54,269 nucleotides of DNA. Origin: Candidatus Magnetocorallium paracelense. GTDB lineage: Bacteria > Nitrospirota > Thermodesulfovibrionia > Thermodesulfovibrionales > Magnetobacteriaceae. The stretch's first letter is position 1; each line of letters opens with the position of its first letter. Below the pieces are notes generated by a model. That model saw nothing but the letters and a program-made list of their open reading frames with translations. It did not search any database and was not told the origin of the DNA. Location of the stretch: the NCBI GenBank assembly GCA_029001845.1, contig JAREWP010000037.1, positions 1-54,269 of the forward strand. The letters run 5' to 3'. Positions 25,442-33,929 of the stretch are shown here, in pieces. Made by a program: the position numbers and the translations under genes.

Positions 25442-25620
25442 GGCTTATCAGGAAATAACTTTAAAATTTTACATCCCGTATTCAGCTCATCTTCAATTGA
25501 TTTTCAATCGCAAGATCCTCGAAATAGTGCTACTATGCCTGCGATTTTACTCAATCAAATCAATTGAATCTAAACTAACCCGGGCACTATATGCCAAAGT
25601 TATTTTCTGACAAGCCCTTA
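25438..25620. repeat. MITE-like element with GGGCTTrTCAG ends
   Basis: TTAGGGCTTATCAGGAAATA at the left and, inverted, TTAAGGGCTTGTCAGAAAAT at the right are terminal inverted repeats that extend through ATAACTTT. The 180-bp unit contains no open frame; the centre (TTCAATTGATTTTCAATCGC and the inverted ATCAATTGAA) is also palindromic. The element supplies the last base of the stop codon of the gene before it. Confidence 0.8.
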
Positions 25621-26032
25621 ATCTCAACGTCTCTTTAATAAAGTTCGTTTGCAAGTCCGGAGTAAACAATAAAAATTATTCATGATGATTTCTCACAGGC
25701 GAATCTGTGTGTTCATTCCGGTCGCGTGCCGGTACTCCGGTGCGTTTGTTCATTCGCCACCGCCTGGGCAGACACGCAGGTCTGCCCAGGCATGTTCTTA
25801 ATAGCTGTCTGTTTTAGTGATAAACTATTGAAATTCCCTTGAAATTCCCTGCTCATTTGTGTTAATGTCCTGTAAATAAAATCACCCAGCTACTTCCTGT
25901 ACCGGATGTTTCTTTCAAAAAGGTGTAAAATACCATCCCGCCTGCTCAATTCAGGCATATCCGGCTTTTCTTATATTTAATCCAATACAGAGTTAACTGT
26001 ATTTAATATCATTAACTAAAAGGAGGGACGTT
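25621..26032. other. Gene-free stretch with a perfect 12-bp hairpin
   Basis: No reading frame is convincing here. At 25762-25791 GCCTGGGCAGAC and GTCTGCCCAGGC form a perfect 12-bp, GC-rich stem around ACGCAG, without a T tract, and C/G-rich direct words (CCGGTCGCGTGCCGG, CTCCGGTGCG) precede it. The GC-rich hairpin stands out from its AT-rich surroundings. It could be an RNA structure in the leader of the receiver/transporter operon or a small repeat. Confidence 0.5.
25984..26003 (+). promoter_or_regulatory. Candidate operator dyad before the receiver gene
   Basis: AATACAG-AGTTAA-CTGTATT is a dyad with perfect 7-bp arms, 29 bp upstream of the ATG at 26033 and just ahead of its ribosome binding site AAGGAGGG. 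The site fits a dimeric regulator. No regulator gene is adjacent, so the assignment is a guess. Confidence 0.35.
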
Positions 26033-26470
26033 ATGAAAACCCGTGTTTTAATTGTTGACGATGAAGAACAATTTGTAAACACCGTTGCCGAACGTCTTAA
26101 GATGAGAGATTACGACGTCACAGTATCTCTCAGCGGGCAGGGCTGTATCGATACTGTCAAAGAACTTAACTTTGACGTAGTCGTCCTGGATGTGCAAATG
26201 CCGGGAATTGACGGAATCGAAACGCTCCGCCAGATCAAGAGCCTGAAGCCTCTGATCGAAGTGATCATGCTGACCGGCCATGCAACTGTTGAAACTGCAA
26301 TAGAAGGAATGAGGCTGGGCGCCTTCGATTTTCTACTGAAGCCCTGTGAAACGGAGGCCCTTATTGTAAAAATCGATAATGCCTACAGCAGAAAAGCCGA
26401 TCATCAGGAACGAATTCGCGAGGCAATGGTCAGCGATATTATAAGTTCACCAAGATCTGTGCTGAAATGA
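26033..26470 (+). CDS. Single-receiver response regulator
   Basis: The 145-residue protein is one receiver domain (D10-D11, phosphoacceptor Asp in VVLDVQMPGIDG at about 53, T in MLTGHA, K in LLKPC) with a short charged tail. It has the NtrC-like receiver type but no AAA or DNA-binding output. It lies 25 bp upstream of an SLC13 transporter gene, each with its own ribosome binding site, so the two are co-transcribed. A receiver placed before such a transporter suggests phosphorylation-dependent control of transport or relay to another protein. No kinase is adjacent. Confidence 0.88.
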   Translation: MKTRVLIVDDEEQFVNTVAERLKMRDYDVTVSLSGQGCIDTVKELNFDVVVLDVQMPGIDGIETLRQIKSLKPLIEVIMLTGHATVETAIEGMRLGAFDFLLKPCETEALIVKIDNAYSRKADHQERIREAMVSDIISSPRSVLK

Positions 26471-26495
26471 TTTTGTTTAAAGGAGGAATCTGTAT

Positions 26496-28106
26496 ATGAG
26501 TCATGAAATAGAGCATGATGTCGGCGGTGGCGGTATACTGGCAAACAAGACATTATGGTTATGTATCGGTATTAGTATTTTTCTTATAGTGGCTTTTGCT
26601 GTGCCAACTCCGCACAGTATTGTAGAGATCGTGGAGAAATATGGTTTCGCCGAAAGAATGGAAGAGTGGGAAATAGCGGAAAACAAGGAAGAAGCAGCTA
26701 AGAAGACAATGATCGTTTTGGGAATCATTCCCATGGCGGTTATCTTCTTTGCAACAGAAGCGATTCCTATAGGATTGACAGGTATTCTAATGCCTACTCT
26801 GGCCTATTTTCTGCATCTTCTCCCCAGCCATTCCATTGGTAAAACCTTTGCAGGAGACGCTCCCATGTTTTTGCTGGGAGTACTTGCCATGGGAGTGGCC
26901 GTTGTAGATGTAGGTCTGCATAAGAGGCTGGCCACATGGCTGTTAGGCTGGACCAAAGGTTTCTGGGTGCCGGTTTTCGTGTTGTGTGTAAGTATGTCCG
27001 TTGTCGGTTCCTTTATCTCGGCCCATGCCATGTGCGCTTTTATGACGCCTGTTATGATGGCCGTGTATTTTGGTTCGGTATCGGCGAATACAAGGGGAGG
27101 GCAAGTTGTACATGACCCGGCCCTTGCCAAGTTTTTGCTCTTTGCACTTTGCTTCGCCCTGAATGTAGGGGGCGTCGGTTCTCCTGCCGCAGGTGGTCGT
27201 AACGTTATAATGATGGGTTTTTGGAGCGAATATAACGTTCCCATGGACTTTTTCACTTGGATGAAATATGGTCTGCCCCTGGTTCCGATACTGGGAGTAG
27301 TTGTCGCCCTTTACATGATGATTCTTTTTGGCAGACAAATTAAAACAAAAGACCTGACACCCGGACTTGCAGCAATTAAGGACGAAACAAAAAGAATGGG
27401 AAAAATGGTCTATGCCGAATATGTAACGCTCGGAATGCTTCTGGTTATTCTGTTTCTCTGGATAGTAGGAGGTGAAGAACTGGGTCTTGGCGGACCGTCG
27501 CTTCTCGCCCTTTTAATTCCCGTTATATTCAAGACAACAGACTGGAAAAAGATTCTTAATGGTATTTCCTGGGATGCGTGGTTCATGTACTGCGGCGCGC
27601 TGACTCTGGGAGCTCTTCTGAAAGAGAGCGGAGCAGCCATGTGGCTTGCAAAGACATTCCTGGAAATTCTCGGAGCGGTAGGTATGGATAAGGGATTCGG
27701 CCTCTGGGTTGGTCTTTCCGGTCTGTCCGGCCTGATTACAAACTTCATGTCAGACGCCGGTACGACGGCGCTCCTCGGTCCTATTGTCGTTCCGATGGGT
27801 ATTATGACAGGAGTCCCCGGAGAACCTTGGGCCACAGGCCTTGCCGTAGCCTTCGCAACCTCCTTTGCCCATTTCCTTATTGTGGGAACTCCCAATAACG
27901 CAATCGTTTACGGTCTGGGCACTTATCCAGACACAGGCGAAAAGGTTATTCACCCTGCCGACTTTATAAAGTACGGCTTTGTGCTCTTTCTGCTATCAAT
28001 GGCTGTCGTCTGGGTAGTGGGATTCCTCTTTGTTTACAATATAGTTGGTTTTCCGGAACATGTACTTGAAACAGCGACAAAGGTACTTGAAAGCGGCGTG
28101 AAATAA
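26496..28106 (+). CDS. SLC13/DASS-family anion transporter
   Basis: The 536-residue integral membrane protein has about 12 hydrophobic segments. Typical DASS features are the two re-entrant motifs, NVGGVGSPAAGGRNVIMM in the first half and GLITNFMSDAGTTALLGPI with VGTPNNAIVYGLG in the second. Family members take up dicarboxylates, sulfate or related anions, usually with sodium. The N-terminal 30 residues precede the first membrane segment. It is the last gene of a two-gene unit ending in a strong terminator. The substrate cannot be decided; sulfate or C4-dicarboxylate would fit this anaerobe. Confidence 0.88.
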   Translation: MSHEIEHDVGGGGILANKTLWLCIGISIFLIVAFAVPTPHSIVEIVEKYGFAERMEEWEIAENKEEAAKKTMIVLGIIPMAVIFFATEAIPIGLTGILMPTLAYFLHLLPSHSIGKTFAGDAPMFLLGVLAMGVAVVDVGLHKRLATWLLGWTKGFWVPVFVLCVSMSVVGSFISAHAMCAFMTPVMMAVYFGSVSANTRGGQVVHDPALAKFLLFALCFALNVGGVGSPAAGGRNVIMMGFWSEYNVPMDFFTWMKYGLPLVPILGVVVALYMMILFGRQIKTKDLTPGLAAIKDETKRMGKMVYAEYVTLGMLLVILFLWIVGGEELGLGGPSLLALLIPVIFKTTDWKKILNGISWDAWFMYCGALTLGALLKESGAAMWLAKTFLEILGAVGMDKGFGLWVGLSGLSGLITNFMSDAGTTALLGPIVVPMGIMTGVPGEPWATGLAVAFATSFAHFLIVGTPNNAIVYGLGTYPDTGEKVIHPADFIKYGFVLFLLSMAVVWVVGFLFVYNIVGFPEHVLETATKVLESGVK

Positions 28107-28131
28107 CTGCCTGAAAATTTTCAAACCTTTT

Positions 28132-28168
28132 AAAAGGCCCCGTCAATACATTGCGGGGCCTTTTTTTT
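28132..28168 (+). terminator. Rho-independent terminator after the SLC13 gene
   Basis: AAAAGGCCCCG and CGGGGCCTTTT form a perfect 11-bp stem with an 11-base loop, followed by TTTT, 26 bp after the stop codon. Confidence 0.92.
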
Positions 28169-28194
28169 CACCCCCAAGTGGACGACAGATGATC

Positions 28195-28335
28195 CTAAAA
28201 ACAGCATTTAGCTGTCAGCATTCAGCGGTCAACTCTCTGTTTTCAACGTTATGCATAAAATAACCTGCATATCACTTTTAGGTGAACGCTTTTTTAACGT
28301 AGCGCTTTAATTTTCTTTAGCTGACTGCTGTTTTA
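28195..28335 (+). repeat. MITE-like element, family A, copy 2
   Basis: The ends TAAAAACAGCATTTAGCTG and GCTGACTGCTGTTTTA match copy 1. The interior is diverged, but the central TTTTAGGTGAACG block is recognisable. It fills most of the 383-bp gap between the SLC13 and fhs genes. The rest of the gap has the two terminators and nothing else. Confidence 0.8.
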
Positions 28336-28440
28336 CTGAATAGTTACCCAAAAACTATAAATTTATAATACGGTGTTAAGTCTGTTCTAATGTCCGAGGA
28401 AGCAGGTGAAATTGGCAGGATTTGTTGGAAGTGTTAAGAT

Positions 28441-28473
28441 AAGGGCAGGTATGAGACCTGCCCTTTTGTTTTT
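28441..28473 (+). terminator. Hairpin between the convergent SLC13 and fhs genes
   Basis: AAGGGCAGGT and ACCTGCCCTT form a perfect 10-bp stem with loop ATGAG. T-rich TTGTTTTT follows on the + strand, so it is a proper terminator for + strand transcripts. It also lies 17 bp beyond the fhs stop on the minus strand, but without a good T tract in that direction. Confidence 0.7.
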
Positions 28474-28489
28474 ATGAAGATGATGTGTC

Positions 28490-30253
28490 TTAGAAGAGTC
28501 CTTTAACTCTCCCTGTTTCAACGTCAACATCGACTCTTCTGTATGCAGGATCTGAAGAGGTTCCGGGCATAAGCTTGACTGCTCCCGCCACAGGTACGAC
28601 AAATCCGGCTCCCTGGTAAATCAGAATATCTCTGACAAAAAGCTTCCAATCTTTGGGCGCTCCTTTTTTGTTAGGATCGTCGGACAGACTCAGGTGAGTT
28701 TTGACCATACATGTCCCAAGCTTACTGAGTTCGCTGTCTTCCTCTATCTTTTTGGCCATTTGATTGGCTTCTGCAGAGAATTCGGCTCCATCAGCGCCGT
28801 AGACATCTTTTGCTATCATCTCTATCCTTTTTCTCAAAGGCGTCTCGATCGGATAGAGAAGTTTGAAATCGTTTTCTTCGTTACAGGCGTCGACAACGGC
28901 GTCTGCCAGTTCCAGTGCGCCGTCTCCGCCCTTTTCCCAATGTCTCGAAAGCGCGACTCTGGCGCCTGCTGCTTCACAAATCTTTCTTATGGCGTTTATC
29001 TCATTGTCTGTGTCTGTATAAAAAGCATTGATGCACACAACAGGGTTGATACCTGCTTTTTTAACGGTATTGATGTGATGTATCAGGTTTACGCAACCGT
29101 TTTCCACCCAACCGACATTCTCTCCGCTGTACTCTTTTGGAATCGGCTTTCCGGGAACGGGTATCGGTGCTCCGCCGTGACATTTGAGAGCCCTGATCGT
29201 GGCGACAACAACTGCGGCATGAGGTTTTAAACCGGAGAAGCGGCACTTAAGGTTCCAAAATTTTTCAAAACCGATGTCTGCGCCAAATCCCGATTCGGTA
29301 ACATGATAGTCACCGAGTTTCAGTCCGACTCTGTCTGCGATGATGGAAGACTGGCCAATTGCGATATTTGCGAAAGGTCCGGCGTGAACCAGCACGGGTT
29401 GCCCTTCAATAGTCTGCATCAGGTTTGGATTCAATGCTTCTACCATCCAGGCAGTCATTGCGCCGTCTACTTCAAGATCGCCGGTTGTTACGGGCTCTCC
29501 TTTTTTATTGTAGGCAACGACTATTTTTCCCATTCTCTCTCTGAAGTCTTTCAGGTCATTGGCTACGGAGAGTATGGCCATTATTTCGGAAGAAACGGCT
29601 ATATCGAAACGGGACTTCATCATAAAGCCGTCCATTTTCCCGCCCATTCCGAGAATAATATCTCTAAGTGACTGGGCGCAGAAATCTATGATCCATCCCA
29701 TCTGTACATTTCTTGGATTTATGTCCAGCCTTTTCAGGTTTCTTTTTGCAAGCTGGTCATCGTTATAATTAAACTCGTGCTGCATTCTTGATGTAAGGGC
29801 GACCATTCCGAGGTTGTGGGAATTCATGATAGCGTTTATATCGCCTGTGAGTCCCAATGAGAAAGGAGTAAGGGGTATGCACTGAGAAAGTCCGCCGCCT
29901 GCGGCAGATCCCTTGATATTCATTGTCGGGCCGCCTGATGGCTGCCTGATGGCTGCGATTACGTTTTTGTCTCTCTTTCCCAGACCCTGTACCAATCCTA
30001 TGGTTGTCGTGGATTTTCCCTCTCCCAAAGGGGTGGGCGTTATCGCTGTCACATCGACATACTTTGCATCCGGTTTGTTTGATAGGCGATTAACGATGGC
30101 TTTAAAGTCTACTTTTGCCACATAATGACCATGCGGCAGGAGCTCCGATTTTTCGAGCCCTAACTTTTCAGCGAGCTCATAAACTGTTTTCATGTTTTTT
30201 TCTGCTGCCTCGGCTATTTCCCAGTCAGCATGTTTGGTTGGATCGATAGGCAT
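28490..30253 (-). CDS. fhs: Formate-tetrahydrofolate ligase
   Basis: The 587-residue enzyme makes 10-formyl-tetrahydrofolate from formate, ATP and tetrahydrofolate in the cytoplasm, the entry step of the methyl branch of the Wood-Ljungdahl pathway and a route of one-carbon supply. The P-loop-like motif [16 protein letters not shown] lies at about 72-87, followed by [20 protein letters not shown] and [18 protein letters not shown]. The protein is about 30 residues longer than the usual 555-560. The start ATG 30253 has GGAGGA upstream. It is monocistronic here; folD and other pathway genes are not in the window. Confidence 0.97.
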   Translation of the reverse strand: MPIDPTKHADWEIAEAAEKNMKTVYELAEKLGLEKSELLPHGHYVAKVDFKAIVNRLSNKPDAKYVDVTAITPTPLGEGKSTTTIGLVQGLGKRDKNVIAAIRQPSGGPTMNIKGSAAGGGLSQCIPLTPFSLGLTGDINAIMNSHNLGMVALTSRMQHEFNYNDDQLAKRNLKRLDINPRNVQMGWIIDFCAQSLRDIILGMGGKMDGFMMKSRFDIAVSSEIMAILSVANDLKDFRERMGKIVVAYNKKGEPVTTGDLEVDGAMTAWMVEALNPNLMQTIEGQPVLVHAGPFANIAIGQSSIIADRVGLKLGDYHVTESGFGADIGFEKFWNLKCRFSGLKPHAAVVVATIRALKCHGGAPIPVPGKPIPKEYSGENVGWVENGCVNLIHHINTVKKAGINPVVCINAFYTDTDNEINAIRKICEAAGARVALSRHWEKGGDGALELADAVVDACNEENDFKLLYPIETPLRKRIEMIAKDVYGADGAEFSAEANQMAKKIEEDSELSKLGTCMVKTHLSLSDDPNKKGAPKDWKLFVRDILIYQGAGFVVPVAGAVKLMPGTSSDPAYRRVDVDVETGRVKGLF

Positions 30254-30610
30254 AAATAAGTCCTCCTTCTTGTGATATTTAAGAGTTCAGTTAAAAGTTT
30301 GGTTGAGAGCTATTAAAGCTTATCTATTAAGCATCATGAATAATTTGTTTACGAGGGAGGTTTTGTGTCAGTTAGTCTAACATTAGGACAAACTGATGGT
30401 CAAGAAGAAAAAGATCGGGTCGACAATTCTCCATGATTATTTGCAACCGGCAGGCCGGTCTTGGTTTGGGAGTGTATGAAGATTGACAAAAGGGGTGTAT
30501 TAAAACTATAATCAATTGTTTTTTTGGTTGTAGGAAACATTATAAAGCTCGGGGTTAAGAGATTCGGGATATTGAACAGCAACTTTCTCGTTGGAGTTTT
30601 CTTCCGGCTC

Positions 30611-30643
30611 TTGACAATTTACTTAATAAAATCTTTATTAAAT
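30611..30643 (+). promoter_or_regulatory. Candidate promoter upstream of trxA
   Basis: TTGACA at 30611-30616 is a consensus -35. The -10 region 17-19 bp downstream reads TTTATT/TATTAA (30634-30641). The rest of the 446-bp gap between fhs and trxA (30254-30699) shows no gene or repeat and must also hold the minus-strand fhs promoter. Confidence 0.45.
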
Positions 30644-30699
30644 AATCTGAACCTTTAAACTCCGAGATTTTTTTAATATTACAATTATTAGGAGGTTTT

Positions 30700-31029
30700 A
30701 TGGCAGAAGGAATAATAAATGCAACAACAGCTACTTGGGATGCTGAAGTGATTGGCGCAGGGGGAGTCGTTTTAGTCGATTTTTGGGCCGTATGGTGTGG
30801 GCCTTGCCGAATGGTTGCACCTACGGTTGAAGAGCTGGCAAAAGAATATGAGGGGAAGATAAAGGTTGTGAAACTCAATACCGATGAAAATCCTGACATA
30901 GCCAGTAAATATAAAATAATGGGTATACCTACTCTGATGTTTTTTAAAGACGGAAACAAGGTCGATCAGATTGTCGGTGCTGTGCCAAAGTCTCAGTTAA
31001 AGGATAAAATAGATTCCCTTTTAGGCTAA
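30700..31029 (+). CDS. trxA: Thioredoxin
   Basis: The 109-residue protein is a single thioredoxin fold with the active site WCGPC (C33, C36), buried Asp in VDFW, and cis-Pro in GIPTLMFF. It reduces cytoplasmic disulfides. TTAGGAGG lies just upstream of the ATG. It is followed 238 bp later by an exported TlpA-like thioredoxin, but it has its own promoter-like region. No thioredoxin reductase is nearby. The 238-bp gap after it shows no further feature. Confidence 0.95.
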   Translation: MAEGIINATTATWDAEVIGAGGVVLVDFWAVWCGPCRMVAPTVEELAKEYEGKIKVVKLNTDENPDIASKYKIMGIPTLMFFKDGNKVDQIVGAVPKSQLKDKIDSLLG

Positions 31030-31267
31030 TAGAGATAATATTTGGAATTTTAATATTTTATTATAAATTTTCTGTAAATTAAAGCATGCTTTCAGGCCGG
31101 TCGTGTGAAGATATAATTCAGACTACAGAAATTTTTTTTATTTAAGGCGTTTACAAAAAATTTACAAAATAGAAGCAGACCTACTTCATATCACTACATC
31201 TGTTTCTTTTTTTTACCTTCCGGCCTTTTGCCTCATGCCCTGACATTATTAACTTATATAGAAATGT

Positions 31268-31777
31268 ATGAAATATTTTATCGCCTCACCGGCTCTTTTT
31301 CTGCTGCTCCTGTTTTTTACGCTTTCCTGTCGTTTCGATCAACCCGGAGCCTTAAAGGTAGCTGAAGTTCCGCCGGATTTTCAATTGCCGGATATAGATG
31401 GAAGCATTATCTCCTTAAAAGAGTCGAAAGGAAAGGTGGTTCTTTTGGAGTTTTGGGCGACATGGTGTTCTCCATGTGTAGATGCAATTCCTTTCCTGAA
31501 TTCTCTGTATGATAATTATCGGGATAAAGGGCTTACCGTACTCGCCATAAACCTTGATGGTGATAACGGGGTAGGGCGTGTAAAAGATTTCGCTAAAGAG
31601 TACGATATAAAATATCCGATTCTTTTTTCGGACGATCTGACCGGTAAGCTCTATGGCGTATCGAATATACCTGTCACCTTTATAATTGACAGAGAACACA
31701 AGGTTGCCGGCAAGTATTACGGCGCGTCTCCGAGGATAAAGTCTGTAATTTCAGAGAAAATAAAGGAGTTATTATAA
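31268..31777 (+). CDS. TlpA/ResA-like thiol-disulfide lipoprotein
   Basis: The 169-residue protein has an N-terminal lipobox (FTLSC, lipidated C21) and an AhpC/TSA-Redoxin-type thioredoxin domain with WCSPC (C67, C70) and cis-Pro (SNIPVTFII). In the periplasm such proteins keep apocytochrome CxxCH cysteines reduced for haem attachment. That would suit an organism with the octahaem cytochrome and haem-sensor kinase found here, although no cytochrome c maturation genes are adjacent. Its stop is one base before the ffh GTG, so it shares an mRNA with ffh. Confidence 0.9.
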   Translation: MKYFIASPALFLLLLFFTLSCRFDQPGALKVAEVPPDFQLPDIDGSIISLKESKGKVVLLEFWATWCSPCVDAIPFLNSLYDNYRDKGLTVLAINLDGDNGVGRVKDFAKEYDIKYPILFSDDLTGKLYGVSNIPVTFIIDREHKVAGKYYGASPRIKSVISEKIKELL

Positions 31778-31778
31778 A

Positions 31779-33101
31779 GTGTTTGTATCGTTAAACGAAA
31801 AACTCGATTCTATATTTAAGAAGCTCAAGAGCAGGGGGCTTCTTAAGGAAGAGGACATAGACCTTGCCATGAAAGAGATACGCCTTGCTCTTTTGGAAGC
31901 TGATGTGAACTTTAAGGTCGTAAAGAGGCTTATCGGAAGAATCAAGGAGAAATCCATAGGCAATGAAGTGCTGGAAAGCCTTACTCCGGGACAACAGGTC
32001 GTCAAAATCGTCAACGATGAATTGTGCATACTTCTTGGAGAAAAACAGGAGAGGATACAGTTTTCTCCAAATCCTCCTACAATCATTATGATGACAGGTC
32101 TCCACGGTTCCGGTAAGACAACAACATCGGCAAAGCTGGGGAAGCTTTTAAAATCTCAGGGCAGGAGACCTATGCTGGTTGCAGCTGATTTACAACGTCC
32201 CGCCGCCATTGATCAGTTGATTGTCCTGGGAAAGCAGATCGATGTTCCTGTATACTTCTCCAAAGAAGAAAAGGATCCTGTTAAACTATGCGCCGGAGCA
32301 TTGAGTGAGGCCAAAAAAGAGGCCAGAGATATTTTGATTTTAGATACAGCCGGGCGTCTTCATATTGCCGACGACTTGATGGAGGAGTTGAAAAAAATCA
32401 AAGAAGCGGTAAAGGCTCATGAGATTCTTTTCATTGCCGATGCCATGACAGGTCAGGATGCCGTTAATGTGGCGAAAACATTTAATGATCTCCTTGAGAT
32501 AGGAGGGATTATTCTTACGAAAATGGATGGAGATGCAAGAGGCGGTGCTGCTCTTTCCATAAGGGAGGTCACCGGTAAGCCTATTAAATTTATAGGTACC
32601 GGAGAGACAATAGAGATGATCGAACCCTTCCATCCCGAAAGGATAGTTTCGCGCATTCTCGGTATGGGAGACGTATTAACATTAATAGAAAAGGCGCAGC
32701 AATCTATTACTGAAAAGGACGCTGAAACTTTAAAAGAAAAACTCCTTGGAGAGACATTTACTTTTGATGATCTGAGGGATCAGATTAAAAAAATTCGTTC
32801 CATGGGGCCTATAGAAAACCTTCTGTCCATGATTCCGGGTTTAAATAAGCAGTTAAAAGGGATCAATGTAGATGAAAAGCAGTTTGTTAAGATAGACGCC
32901 ATTATAAGCTCGATGACAAAGAAAGAACGTAGGAGTCCTCAGGTTCTGAACGGCAGCAGAAAGAAAAGAATCGCAGCCGGAAGCGGCACCACGATTACCG
33001 ATGTCAACAGATTGATAAAGCAGTACAAGGAGATGAAAAAAATGATGAAAATGTTTAAAGGAAAAAAGGGTCTCAGAATGCCTGATTTTATGCCTTTTTA
33101 A
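31779..33101 (+). CDS. ffh: Signal recognition particle protein Ffh
   Basis: The 440-residue GTPase binds signal sequences of nascent membrane proteins. It has an N domain (MFVSLNEKLDSIF start), G domain with GLHGSGKTTT (107-116), the DTAGR and TKMDGDARGG motifs, and a C-terminal Met-rich M domain (PGLNKQLKGINVDEKQFVK and MKKMMKMFKGKKG). The GTG start at 31779 gives the usual N-terminus. Unlike in many bacteria, rpsP and the rimM/trmD genes do not follow; an 828-bp repeat-rich gap follows instead. Confidence 0.96.
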   Translation: MFVSLNEKLDSIFKKLKSRGLLKEEDIDLAMKEIRLALLEADVNFKVVKRLIGRIKEKSIGNEVLESLTPGQQVVKIVNDELCILLGEKQERIQFSPNPPTIIMMTGLHGSGKTTTSAKLGKLLKSQGRRPMLVAADLQRPAAIDQLIVLGKQIDVPVYFSKEEKDPVKLCAGALSEAKKEARDILILDTAGRLHIADDLMEELKKIKEAVKAHEILFIADAMTGQDAVNVAKTFNDLLEIGGIILTKMDGDARGGAALSIREVTGKPIKFIGTGETIEMIEPFHPERIVSRILGMGDVLTLIEKAQQSITEKDAETLKEKLLGETFTFDDLRDQIKKIRSMGPIENLLSMIPGLNKQLKGINVDEKQFVKIDAIISSMTKKERRSPQVLNGSRKKRIAAGSGTTITDVNRLIKQYKEMKKMMKMFKGKKGLRMPDFMPF

Positions 33102-33402
33102 TGTATCTCCCGGATAGTCGCAGTTTTTTTCTTTTTTTCCTGAATCAATCCCGTAAACAGCTCTTAACCAACTAAATTCTCTGCCCTTTCTCTGCACCAA
33201 AGTCCACATCCAAAGCACGGAATCAGCACATGCTTTTGCAGACAATATTGTCATTCGATACAAAAATGTAGCGTCAAGAGAAGTGCGTTAATTGAGGAAT
33301 TCACTCTTTTTTACCCTCCAATCCCTTACCCATATGATCCTAACCCGGCATAACCGGAACCAAAGAGGTTTGGGGAATTTCGAAGAAATTCCCTTCAAGT
33401 CT

Positions 33403-33527
33403 CCTCTCCCCTTGAGGGGAGAGGACTAAGGTGAGGGGTGACGGTGCAGAAGCGTTACCCTATCGAGTACCTTACCGCACCCCCTCACCCCAACCCTCTC
33501 CCCCTTCAAAGGGGTAGAGGGAGTAAA
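33403..33527. repeat. Intergenic palindrome rich in CTCTCCCC/GGGGAGAG
   Basis: CTCTCCCCTTGAGGGGAGAG at about 33404-33423 is a near-perfect local palindrome. The outer GGTGAGGGGTG and CACCCCCTCACC, with CCCTCTCCCCCTTC, form a larger inverted repeat. A fragment of the same type (GCGAGGGGTGACGGTG) appears at 37206-37221. The part of the gap before it (33102-33402) shows no gene. Confidence 0.7.
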
Positions 33528-33619
33528 AAATCGCTGCTTTCACAGCTTTATTTTAAAAGTCAGTGCATATTTCTAAATGCTCAGAAGCCTTATATATAAA
33601 GGCTAAAACAGTGATAATC

Positions 33620-33667
33620 AAAATATTGGTGCTTTTTTGCGCACAATTTCATTTATAAGCGACTAAA
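33620..33667 (+). repeat. 49-bp dispersed repeat, family B, copy 2
   Basis: AAAATATTGGTGCTTTTTTG ... TTTATAAGCGACTAAA matches 7457-7505 nearly base for base. It runs straight into family A copy 3, so the two repeats abut at 33664-33667. Confidence 0.88.
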
Positions 33668-33795
33668 AAAAGCATTTAGCTGTCAGCTTTTAAATGGCAA
33701 CACTTTACTGTTCAGAACACTTTCACCCTTAAGGTGATGCTCGTTTTTGGCTTGATATCTGTATTTTCCTAAACTGACCGCTGACGGCTGTTTTA
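33664..33795 (+). repeat. MITE-like element, family A, copy 3
   Basis: The ends TAAAAAAAGCATTTAGCTG and GACGGCTGTTTTA match the family, and the centre TTTCACCCTTAAGGTGATGC and GGCAACACTTTACTG are conserved. The copy has lost about 20 bp of the left half. It lies 135 bp upstream of narK. Confidence 0.85.
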
Positions 33796-33867
33796 GGATG
33801 ATTTCTTTTTTTAAAATTTAATATTTGGTATGGTTTTTGATAGTAATTATGACTTCAATATTGTGAC

Positions 33868-33882
33868 TGATAATTATTATCA
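33868..33882 (+). promoter_or_regulatory. Perfect 7-1-7 Fur-type box upstream of narK
   Basis: TGATAATTATTATCA matches the 7-1-7 consensus TGATAATNATTATCA at every position, and the longer 19-bp window 33869-33887 differs from the classical Fur box at three positions. It lies 47 bp before the narK ATG (ribosome binding site CTGGAGG). The surrounding DNA is AT-rich, which raises the chance of a coincidental match. If real, it would put the iron-sulfur and haem-rich nitrate cluster under iron control. Confidence 0.6.
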
Positions 33883-33929
33883 TTATTGAAAGCAAACTCA
33901 TACATTCTAAATTCTACTGGAGGTAAAAA

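Noticed and set aside
32853-33263. 136-codon minus-strand frame at the end of ffh
   Set aside because: The first half is antisense to ffh and the rest has no recognisable domain or ribosome binding site. The part beyond ffh (33102-33263) could be a relic but cannot be supported.
33830-33860. FNR-type site upstream of narK
   Set aside because: TTTTTGATAGTAATTATG has one half-site TTGAT, but the second half does not read ATCAA. Too weak to report as a site.
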